In this document: positions 12,373 to 18,247 of the stretch, one piece after another
How the letters are laid out: every line of letters starts with the position of its first letter
How positions within the stretch are numbered: the stretch's first letter is position 1
NCBI GenBank assembly: GCA_005883365.1
Contig: VAXA01000109.1
Coordinates: forward strand, 1-18,247
Length of the DNA stretch: 18,247 bases
From: Actinomycetota bacterium
GTDB lineage: Bacteria; Actinomycetota; Thermoleophilia; Gaiellales; Gaiellaceae
Reading direction: 5' to 3'
Notes under the pieces: model-generated
The model's database searches: none
What the model was told of the DNA's origin: nothing
What the model saw: only the letters and a program-made list of their open reading frames with translations
Translations under genes and position numbers: made by a program

Positions 12373-12935
12373 TAGACCTCCATGACCTCGGCTTCCTTGT
12401 GCTTCAGGAGCTCGTCGATGTGCTTCGTGTGCTCGTCCGTCGCCTCTTGGACCCGGCCCTCGGCGCGGTGTTCGTCGTCGGCGCCCACCTCGCCCTTGTC
12501 GACGAGCTCCTTCAGGTGCCGCATTGCGTCCCGCCGGATCTCGCGCACGGCGACCTTGTGTTCCTCGGCCATGTTGCGCACGACTTTGACGAGCTCCTTC
12601 CGCCGCTCCTCGGTCAGCTGGGGGATCGGCAGCCGGATCAGCTTGCCGTCGTTCGACGGCGTCAGGCCGAGGTCCGATTCCTGGATCGCCTTCTCGATCG
12701 CCTTGATCGAGCTCGGGTCGAACGGCTGCACCGTGAGCATGCGCGGCTCGGGGACGTTGATCGTCGAGAGCTGGCGCAGCGGAGTCTGCGTCCCGTAGTA
12801 GTCGACCTCGATCCGGTCGAGGAGCGACGGCGAGGCGCGTCCGGTGCGGACGGTCGCGAACTCCGCCCGCGCGTGCTCGACCGACTTCACCATCCGGTCG
12901 CGCGCGCTGTTGATCAGCTCCTCCGCTGTCGCCAT
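12372..12935 (-). CDS. frr: Ribosome recycling factor
   Basis: Splits the post-termination ribosome together with EF-G. The 187-residue length is standard. Family features: RTGRASPSLLDRIEVDYYG at 30-48, LRQLSTINVPEPR near 53-65 and the long C-terminal helix with EERRKELVKVVRNMAEEHK. ATG 12935 has GAGGAGGG upstream and is one base after the pyrH stop; the stop overlaps uppS by one base, so it should be co-expressed with pyrH and uppS. Confidence 0.97.
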   Translation of the reverse strand: MATAEELINSARDRMVKSVEHARAEFATVRTGRASPSLLDRIEVDYYGTQTPLRQLSTINVPEPRMLTVQPFDPSSIKAIEKAIQESDLGLTPSNDGKLIRLPIPQLTEERRKELVKVVRNMAEEHKVAVREIRRDAMRHLKELVDKGEVGADDEHRAEGRVQEATDEHTKHIDELLKHKEAEVMEV

Positions 12936-12936
12936 T

Positions 12937-13707
12937 TCAGCCCTCCTCTTTTGGTGTCGCGATGATCGTCCCGACCGCCTCGCCGGCCACGACGCGTGCG
13001 ACGTTGCCCTCGGCGAGCTCGAAGACGTGGATCGTGAGGCGGTTGTCCATGCAAAGCGAGAGCGCTGTCGTGTCCATCACCTTCAGCCCGCGCTCGATCG
13101 CCTCGAGATGAGTGATGCGCGGCAGGAACTCGGCGTCCGCGACCCGCCGAGGGTCGCCGTCGAACACGCCTTTGACTCCGTGCTTCGCCATGAGGATCGC
13201 GTCGGCGCCCATCTCGAGCGCCCGCAGCGCCGCCGCCGTATCGGTCGTGAAGAACGGATTACCGGTGCCCGCCGCGAAGATCACGACGCGGCCCTTCTCG
13301 AGGTGCCGGATCGCGCGGCGCCGGATGTACGGCTCGGCCACCTCGGACACCTCGAGGGCCGACATCACGCGCGTGTCGGCTCCCTCCCGTTCGAGCGCGT
13401 CCTGCAGCGCGAGGGCGTTCAGGAGCGTCGCGAGCATCCCGGCGTAATCGGCGGTCGCGCGGTCCATCCCGCTCTCGGCCGCCGCGGCGAGGCCGCGGTA
13501 GAAGTTCCCGCCGCCGACGACGAGTCCCACGTCGACGCCCTCGCTGCGGATGCCGGCGACCTCCTTCGCAAGCGCCTGCGTCACGCTCGGCTCGATGCCG
13601 TACTCGCGCTCGCCCATCAGCGCCTCGCCGGACAGCTTGAGCAGTACGCGCCGGAAGGCGGGCGCCCGCGCGGCCGTTCCGGTCTCGGTCTCGGTCTGGG
13701 CGGTCAT
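12937..13707 (-). CDS. pyrH: Uridylate (UMP) kinase
   Basis: Phosphorylates UMP to UDP in pyrimidine nucleotide synthesis; the bacterial enzyme belongs to the amino acid kinase fold and is usually hexameric. The 256 residues begin with a polar, low-complexity lead of about 19 residues ([11 protein letters not shown]), then [10 protein letters not shown] at 21-30. [27 protein letters not shown], and [12 protein letters not shown] are typical nucleotide- and UMP-site segments. ATG 13707 overlaps the tsf stop by 4 bp. Place between tsf and frr is the classic bacterial arrangement. Confidence 0.97.
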   Translation of the reverse strand: MTAQTETETGTAARAPAFRRVLLKLSGEALMGEREYGIEPSVTQALAKEVAGIRSEGVDVGLVVGGGNFYRGLAAAAESGMDRATADYAGMLATLLNALALQDALEREGADTRVMSALEVSEVAEPYIRRRAIRHLEKGRVVIFAAGTGNPFFTTDTAAALRALEMGADAILMAKHGVKGVFDGDPRRVADAEFLPRITHLEAIERGLKVMDTTALSLCMDNRLTIHVFELAEGNVARVVAGEAVGTIIATPKEEG

Positions 13708-14516
13708 CCGGCCAGCGAGAAGCGCTCGAATTCGAGCACCTCCGCCCCGGCTTCAGCGAGAACCTTTGCGACGGTGAGCGAGCCGTCGTGGATCCACGGC
13801 TGGTCGGCGAGCACGCCCCCGCGCTCGGCGAAGAAGCGCTTGTCGAGCATCCCGGTGACGATCTTCTCACGCGCCTGCTCGGGCTTCGACTGCACCTCGT
13901 GGGAGTTGACGTAGATCTCGCGCTCTGCCGCGAGCAGGTCCTCGGGCACGTCCTCGCGGCCGATCCAGCGCGGATCCGACCACGAGATGTGCATCGCGAG
14001 GTTGCGCGCGAGCTCCTCGTCCCCGCCCCGGAGGTGCAGGAGGACGCCGAGCTTGTTGGCGGGCGGGTGGACGTACGCAGCGAGACGTCCGCCATCGACG
14101 GCCTCGAAGCGGGCGGCACCCGCGATCGCGATGTTCTCGCCGAGCTTTCCGGACAGCTCGGTCCGCTCCTCGTCGAGCTGCGAGACCGCATCGATTCCCT
14201 CGGCCTCGACGAGGTCGAGCGCCTTCCGGCCGAAGGCCTGGAACTCCTCGTTCTTCGAGACCGGCTCCGTTTCGCAGCCGACGGCGACCATTGTCCCGCG
14301 GGAGCGGTCGTCCGCCAGGCGATAGCCGACGAGGCCCTCGGTGGTCGCGCGGTCGGCGCGCTTCGCTGCGTTGGCCATGCCCTTCTCACGGAGGAGGACG
14401 ACCGCTGCCTCCATGTCGCCGTTCGTGTCCTGAAGCGCGCGCTTGCAGTCCATCATCCCCGCGCCGGTGCGCTCGCGGAGCTCGCGGACGAGCTGGGCCG
14501 AGATCTCCGCCGCCAT
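13704..14516 (-). CDS. tsf: Translation elongation factor Ts
   Basis: Nucleotide exchange factor for EF-Tu. The 270-residue protein has the N-terminal UBA-like domain with [16 protein letters not shown] at 13-28, [13 protein letters not shown] and then the [14 protein letters not shown] signature. The core dimerisation domain follows, including [12 protein letters not shown]. Length is a little below E. coli Ts (283). ATG 14516 overlaps the rpsB stop by one base (TGATG); GTG 14519, directly upstream in frame, is an alternative that adds one residue. Confidence 0.97.
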   Translation of the reverse strand: MAAEISAQLVRELRERTGAGMMDCKRALQDTNGDMEAAVVLLREKGMANAAKRADRATTEGLVGYRLADDRSRGTMVAVGCETEPVSKNEEFQAFGRKALDLVEAEGIDAVSQLDEERTELSGKLGENIAIAGAARFEAVDGGRLAAYVHPPANKLGVLLHLRGGDEELARNLAMHISWSDPRWIGREDVPEDLLAAEREIYVNSHEVQSKPEQAREKIVTGMLDKRFFAERGGVLADQPWIHDGSLTVAKVLAEAGAEVLEFERFSLAG

Positions 14517-15448
14517 CACGCTGGCTCCTCTCCGCGCCTCGGATCGCCCAGCGCGGCCTCCGAGGCCTTGGTGATCTCCGCGCCCTCCTTTGCCGGGTCC
14601 TCGCCGGTCGGCACCGGTACGGACTCGCCCTCGGTGATGGGCTCGATCTGCTCGCCGGCCGAGACCTGCTCGACGTCGCCTTCGGGGATGGTCTCGACGC
14701 CCGCCTCGTCGGCCTGCTGCTGCAGCTCCTGCGGCGAGACCTTCTGCTTGCCGTTCGAGACCGCCTCGGCGAGGGCGTGCACGATGAGGTTGCACGAGCG
14801 GATGGCGTCGTCGTTCCCGGGGATGACGTAGTCGGCCTCGTCGGGGTCGCAGTTCGTGTCGACGAGCGCGACCACCGGGATGCCGAGCCGCCGCGCCTCG
14901 CGCACGGCGAGCGCCTCCTTCTTCAGGTCGACGATCACAACCGCGTCGGGCTGGCGGCGCATGTCGGCGACGCCGCCGAGGTTCGCCTCGAGCTTCTCGA
15001 GCTCCCCCGCCATCGCGATCCGCTCCTTCGCGGGCAGCAGCTCGAGCTGGCCCTCGTCCCGCAGGCGCCGCATCTCGTGCAGCCGGTCGATGCGGTCGGC
15101 CATCGTGCGCCAGTTCGTCAGCAGGCCGCCGAGCCAGCGGTGGTTGACGTAGGGCATGTCGACCCGCTTCGCCTCCCCCTCGACGGCGTCCTGCGCCTGC
15201 TTCTTCGTGCCGACGAACAGGACGGTGCCGCCGCGCTCGGCGACGTTGCGGAGAAACTGCTGCGCCTCGTCGAGCCGCTCCGCCGTCTGCGTGAGGTCGA
15301 TGATGTAGATGCCGCCGCGCTCGGCGAAGATGAAGCGGCGCATCTTCGGGTTCCAGCGCCGGGTCTGGTGGCCGAAGTGGACCCCGGCCTCCAGCAGGTC
15401 GCGCATCGAGACCGCGCCCGTCGAGACCGGCTCAGTCGAAACAGCCAT
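14516..15448 (-). CDS. rpsB: 30S ribosomal protein S2, with acidic C-terminal tail
   Basis: Small-subunit ribosomal protein. The 310 residues include the S2 core (AGVHFGHQTRRWNPKM at 21-36, IIDLTQTAERL at 49-59, FVGTKKQA at 78-85, HRWLGGLLTN at 103-112, PDAVVIVDL at 167-175) that ends near residue 235. The last 75 residues are an acidic, glutamate-rich, probably disordered extension absent from the 241-residue E. coli protein. ATG 15448 has AAGGAG 6 nt upstream. A 124-bp gap precedes it, the natural site for the promoter or leader of the rpsB-tsf-pyrH-frr group. Confidence 0.97.
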   Translation of the reverse strand: MAVSTEPVSTGAVSMRDLLEAGVHFGHQTRRWNPKMRRFIFAERGGIYIIDLTQTAERLDEAQQFLRNVAERGGTVLFVGTKKQAQDAVEGEAKRVDMPYVNHRWLGGLLTNWRTMADRIDRLHEMRRLRDEGQLELLPAKERIAMAGELEKLEANLGGVADMRRQPDAVVIVDLKKEALAVREARRLGIPVVALVDTNCDPDEADYVIPGNDDAIRSCNLIVHALAEAVSNGKQKVSPQELQQQADEAGVETIPEGDVEQVSAGEQIEPITEGESVPVPTGEDPAKEGAEITKASEAALGDPRRGEEPA

Positions 15449-15572
15449 TAGGAGCTCCTTCCGGATTCGTTTTTGGTATCGCGCCGGCGGGAGTCGAGGC
15501 GCACCTCTCGCAAGAAGAGGCACGCGCGCCACGGCTGGGGCGCCGGGGAGTAGGAACAGAGACCCGAATAGG
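15449..15572 (-). other. rpsB upstream leader region
   Basis: A 124-bp gap between the rluD-like stop and rpsB. It contains the rpsB ribosome site (AAGGAG at 15455-15460) and short weak stem candidates (CCTCT/AGAGG around 15504-15520; GCGCC/GGCGC around 15526-15543). I found no convincing -35/-10 pair. A ribosomal-protein leader is plausible but not shown. Confidence 0.4.
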
Positions 15573-16454
15573 TTAGCTGCGTCTCGCCGCTTCCAGCGCA
15601 GCGGCAAGATCGGGCGGAAGCGGCGACGAGACGTCGATCGCCGCTCCCGTGACGGGATGGGCGAAGGCGAGCCGCGCCGCGTGGAGGAACTGGCGCTCGA
15701 GGCCGAGGTCTCCAGCGATCCCGTAGACGGGGTCGCCGGCGACCGGGAGATCGATCGCGGCGAGGTGCACGCGGATCTGGTGCGTTCGCCCGGTCTCGAG
15801 TCGAACGCACAGGAGCGCGTGGTGCGGGAGCAGCTCCTCGAGCTCGAAGTGCGTCACGGCTGCGCGCGGGGTGCTCGTGTCGAGCGAGTGGCGGATCCGG
15901 TCGTGCCGGTCGCGGCCGATCGGCGCGTCGATCGTCCCGCTACGCGACCGTGGCTTTCCTGCCACGAGCGCGAGGTACTCGCGCGTCAGTTTGCGGCGTC
16001 GCACGAGGCGCTGCAGCCGCTCGTACATCTCCTGCGAGCGCGCGACGACGAGCAAGCCTGACGTGTCCCGGTCGAGCCGGTGGACGATGCCGGGGCGGTC
16101 CTCCTCCCCGCCCGCGGCGCCCGCGGCGACGAGAGCCTGTGCGAGCGTGCCGCCGGCGTCTCCCGGCGCGGGGTGAACGACCACGCCTGCCGGCTTGTCG
16201 ACGACGAGGAGGTGCTCGTCGGCGTACGCGACCGTGAGCTCGGGCAGTGCGACGGCCGGCTCCGCTGCGGCCGGCACCGGCGGCTGGATCTCGATCTCCT
16301 CCCCGCCCGCGAGCTTGTGGCTCTTCCCGCGAGCCTCCCCGTCCACCAGCACGGCGCCGGCGTCGAGCAGGCGCTCCGCCGCGGCCCGCGAGCCCACCTC
16401 CGATAGCCCCGCGAGGTGGCGGTCGAGCCGCTCTCCGGCGGCCGCCGGCGGCAC
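15573..16454 (-). CDS. RluA/RluD-family rRNA pseudouridine synthase
   Basis: Isomerises uridine to pseudouridine in RNA; the RluD subfamily acts on 23S rRNA helix 69. The 293-residue protein has an N-terminal S4 domain (ERLDRHLA then RAAAERLLDAGAVLVDG, about 8-60) and the catalytic HRLDRDTSGLLVVAR at 125-139, with D128 the expected nucleophile. The later ETGRTHQIRVHL and GDPVYG segments are also typical. GTG 16454 is 11 bp after the lspA stop, without a clear ribosome site. The exact RNA target cannot be assigned from sequence. The lspA-rluD pairing is common in bacteria. Confidence 0.93.
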   Translation of the reverse strand: MPPAAAGERLDRHLAGLSEVGSRAAAERLLDAGAVLVDGEARGKSHKLAGGEEIEIQPPVPAAAEPAVALPELTVAYADEHLLVVDKPAGVVVHPAPGDAGGTLAQALVAAGAAGGEEDRPGIVHRLDRDTSGLLVVARSQEMYERLQRLVRRRKLTREYLALVAGKPRSRSGTIDAPIGRDRHDRIRHSLDTSTPRAAVTHFELEELLPHHALLCVRLETGRTHQIRVHLAAIDLPVAGDPVYGIAGDLGLERQFLHAARLAFAHPVTGAAIDVSSPLPPDLAAALEAARRS

Positions 16455-16465
16455 GACGAGCCGTT

Positions 16466-17050
16466 TCAGTGCTTGGAGCGAGCGTCGTCTTGTCGCCGCC
16501 CGCCGCGGGGCTCTCGCTCCACGAGGACGAGCGCTACGACGAGGATCCCGACGCCGATCACGATGAAGCTGTCCGCGAGATTGAAGGCCGGCCAGTAGCG
16601 GAAGTCGAGGAAGTCGGTGACCAAGCCCAGCCGGACGCGGTCGGCGAGGTTCGAGACGCTGCCGCCGATGACGAGGCCGAGCGCGACGGGCAGCACCGGA
16701 TGGCGGGCGCCGGAGCGCGCGAAGTAGGCAAGCATCCAGGCGATCGCGATCGCGGTGACCACGATGACGGCCGCCGTTGCGTTCGAGAAGAGACCGAAGG
16801 CGATGCCGGAGTTCTCGACATGGCGGATCGAGAAGGGGCCCAGAACGTGGAGCCCCTCACCCAGCCGGAGGTTGGCCGCGACCACGTGCTTCGTCACCTG
16901 GTCCGCGACGCCCGCCGCGATCGCGATCGCCCCGAGCGCCAGCCACTGCACGGGCGTCGCCGAGAACGAGCGGGTCGCGCGGGAAAGAGGCGTCAACGCG
17001 TCCGTCGCAGAGCCCACTCGCACCTCCAGCTGCCGCAGAGGCTCGTTCAC
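16466..17050 (-). CDS. lspA: Lipoprotein signal peptidase (signal peptidase II)
   Basis: Cleaves the signal peptide of diacylglyceryl-modified prolipoproteins in the membrane. The 194-residue protein has four hydrophobic segments and the two catalytic aspartates, D137 in SNLADR and D160 in FNLADS; DQVTK at 50-54 and VENSGIAFG at 78-86 are also family features. About 30 residues before the first membrane segment are extra compared with the usual length of about 160. GTG 17050 overlaps the preceding stop by 4 bp with GAGGGG upstream; a start further inside is possible. Its presence implies that the organism makes lipoproteins. Confidence 0.94.
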   Translation of the reverse strand: MNEPLRQLEVRVGSATDALTPLSRATRSFSATPVQWLALGAIAIAAGVADQVTKHVVAANLRLGEGLHVLGPFSIRHVENSGIAFGLFSNATAAVIVVTAIAIAWMLAYFARSGARHPVLPVALGLVIGGSVSNLADRVRLGLVTDFLDFRYWPAFNLADSFIVIGVGILVVALVLVEREPRGGRRQDDARSKH

Positions 17051-17415
17051 CCCTCGGCTCTTCGCTTGCAGTCGATGCAGAGAGAGGCCCACGGGGCCGC
17101 CTCCAGCCGTTCGCGTGGGATCTCGCAGGCGCAGCTCGTGCAGGTTCCGTAGGTGCCCTCGTCGATGCGCTTCAGCGCGGCGTCGATCCCGAAGAGCACC
17201 TGCTCGGCGTTGTCGCCAAGCGTGTAGTCGATCTCGCGTCCGAGCGTCGCGGTGGCGGTCTCGGCGAGGTGGTTGTCGCTCGTGGCGGCGATCTCCTCGA
17301 CCTCTTCGTCGAGCGAGCCGGGATGCTCGTCGCGGAGCGTGGCCAGCGCGTGCTCGACCCGCCGGCGCTCCTCGAGGAGCTCGTCGCGGAACCGCTCGGT
17401 GTCGATGCTCGTCAC
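17047..17415 (-). CDS. TraR/DksA-family zinc-finger protein
   Basis: The 122-residue protein has a coiled-coil-prone N-terminal half (ELLEERRRVEHALATL) and a four-cysteine zinc finger, C92-x2-C95 and C113-x2-C116, in the DksA/TraR pattern; YGTCTSC and CIDCKRR are diagnostic. DksA binds the RNA polymerase secondary channel and tunes rRNA and stress promoters, but many actinobacterial short homologues have no tested function. The acidic tip residues of E. coli DksA are not clearly present. GTG 17415 overlaps the DUF167 stop by 4 bp (GTGA), with AAGGAAAG upstream, and the stop overlaps lspA. Confidence 0.88.
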   Translation of the reverse strand: MTSIDTERFRDELLEERRRVEHALATLRDEHPGSLDEEVEEIAATSDNHLAETATATLGREIDYTLGDNAEQVLFGIDAALKRIDEGTYGTCTSCACEIPRERLEAAPWASLCIDCKRRAEG

Positions 17416-17723
17416 CGCCTTTCCTTTCTGCCCCGGCCTTCGCCTGTGGCTGCCGAGGCGAGCCGCCGTTCGATCAGCGCCGGCCCTACCCCCGTCAGCT
17501 CCACGATTTTCTCCCGCCCTCCGTGGCCCGAAACGAGCGTCAGGGCTGTGCGGGGCAGCGCGAGTGTCTCGGCGAGGAGGCGGAGGACGGCTTCGTTCGC
17601 GCGTCCACGTTCCGGCGCATCCGTGACGCGCACCTTCCACGCGTCGCCGTGCCGCCCGACGACCTGGGTCCGCCCCGCGCCCGGGCTGACGCGCAAGCGC
17701 AGCCGCGTCGTCTCCGCCGTCAT
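17412..17723 (-). CDS. DUF167 (YggU-like) family protein
   Basis: A 103-residue protein with the DUF167 pattern: VSPGAGRTQVVG near 12-23, the lysine-valine WKVRVTDAPERGRANEAVL around 29-47, then LTLVSGHGGREK around 61-72. The family has an alpha/beta fold and no established biochemical role. It often lies next to yggS, yggT, sepF and divIVA genes, and here divIVA is directly upstream (26-bp gap), which fits the usual division-gene neighbourhood. ATG 17723 is the only sensible start. The last 15 residues are basic and probably disordered. Confidence 0.88.
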   Translation of the reverse strand: MTAETTRLRLRVSPGAGRTQVVGRHGDAWKVRVTDAPERGRANEAVLRLLAETLALPRTALTLVSGHGGREKIVELTGVGPALIERRLASAATGEGRGRKERR

Positions 17724-17749
17724 GCACCCAGTTTACGTCTGGCTACCTC

Positions 17750-18247
17750 TCACGCAGCGTCGGCATCCGGCAGGGCTGTCCCGCTCGGGTAGCCGTACCA
17801 GCTGCGTTCTTCCGCGTCGTCCGCGTCCTGCTCGGCTGTGGTGGCCGGCTCCGGTTCCTCGTCGGCCGCTGCGGCCGCGTCGGGTTCGTCGAGAGCCGAG
17901 AGTGCGTCGATCAGCTGCGCGCGCAGGCGGCGCGACTCGTGGGCGAGCCGCTCGTTCTCGGCGATCGCACGACGCTGGATCTCGCGGGCCTCGGCGTGCG
18001 CCTCCCGGAGGATCAGCTCCGCCTCGCGGCGGGCCTGGTCTCGCAGCTGGGCCGACGCCGACTCTGCCGAGACGAGGGTCGTCCGCAAGAGACTCTCGAG
18101 CTCGCGGAAGCGGACGAGGTCGCCCTCGAGCTGCTCGACCTTGTCCGCGAGGTCGGCGCGTTCGCGCCAGACGTCTTCGAAGCTCGCCGCGATGTCTTCG
18201 AGCAGGGTGTCGGTCGGCGCGACGCGGTACCCGCGGAAGGCGGTGCG
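17750..18247 (-). CDS. DivIVA-domain protein (N-terminus cut by window edge)
   Basis: DivIVA/Wag31-type proteins bind curved membrane and organise polar growth or division in Gram-positive bacteria. The 165 visible residues open within the DivIVA N-terminal motif (FRGYRVAPTDTLLEDIAASF), so only a few residues, including the start, are missing. A long coiled coil follows from about 30 to 115 (VEQLEGDLVRFRELESLL, then AELILREAHAEAREIQRRA). The last 50 residues are acidic and alanine-rich, ending in a short WYGYPSG segment. Its place before DUF167 supports the assignment. Upstream genes lie outside the window. Confidence 0.9.
   Translation of the reverse strand, partial: RTAFRGYRVAPTDTLLEDIAASFEDVWRERADLADKVEQLEGDLVRFRELESLLRTTLVSAESASAQLRDQARREAELILREAHAEAREIQRRAIAENERLAHESRRLRAQLIDALSALDEPDAAAAADEEPEPATTAEQDADDAEERSWYGYPSGTALPDADAA

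Noticed and set aside
15449-15572. Known S2 leader riboregulator upstream of rpsB
   Set aside because: Only short weak stems are visible; no conserved motif I know could be matched, so it is listed only as a leader region.

Overview
The window is GC-rich bacterial chromosome (about 70% GC by eye) with dense, mostly overlapping genes, many GTG starts and no mobile element, CRISPR array or RNA gene that I can support. DivIVA, soluble zinc anti-sigma and RbpA-free actinobacterial-style small genes, the MEP isoprenoid genes and the gene order rpsB-tsf-pyrH-frr-uppS-cdsA-dxr-rseP-ispG-proS fit a high-GC actinobacterium. I would guess the Thermoleophilia (Gaiellales/Solirubrobacterales) or a relative; that placement is inference.

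Left part (1-4995). A 5'-complete but edge-truncated ECF sigma factor reads leftward. A 62-bp divergent gap separates it from a rightward cluster: a short pterin-4a-carbinolamine dehydratase, a second ECF sigma factor, a 77-residue zinc anti-sigma-like protein, an AIF-like FAD oxidoreductase, a CDP-alcohol phosphatidyltransferase, GTP cyclohydrolase I (folE) and a stand-alone RibD-C reductase. Most junctions overlap or are very close, so this reads as one or two operons joining a sigma/anti-sigma switch to redox, phospholipid and pterin enzymes.

Middle (4996-5206). A 211-bp convergent gap holds a good stem-loop that probably ends transcription from both sides.

Right part (5207-18247), all leftward. 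In transcription order: divIVA (cut by the right edge), a DUF167 protein, a TraR/DksA zinc-finger protein, lspA, rluD-like; a 124-bp leader; then rpsB, tsf, pyrH, frr, uppS, cdsA, dxr, rseP, ispG, proS and an XRE-type regulator. This joins ribosome and translation factors with isoprenoid precursor (dxr, ispG), undecaprenyl carrier (uppS), phospholipid (cdsA) and membrane proteolysis (rseP, lspA) functions.

The most striking non-coding signal is at 11498-11638, between uppS and cdsA: three consecutive perfect stem-loops (12, 13 and 12 bp). One of them contains the cdsA start codon. The other genes of this operon are spaced by overlaps or short gaps, so the block looks like an inserted repeat, a regulatory leader, or both. 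Secondary points: a serine in place of the conserved asparagine of the UppS active-site motif, a roughly 80-residue insertion in RseP, a shortened N-terminal domain in Dxr, and a possible pterin/folate role for the folE-RibD-C pair.
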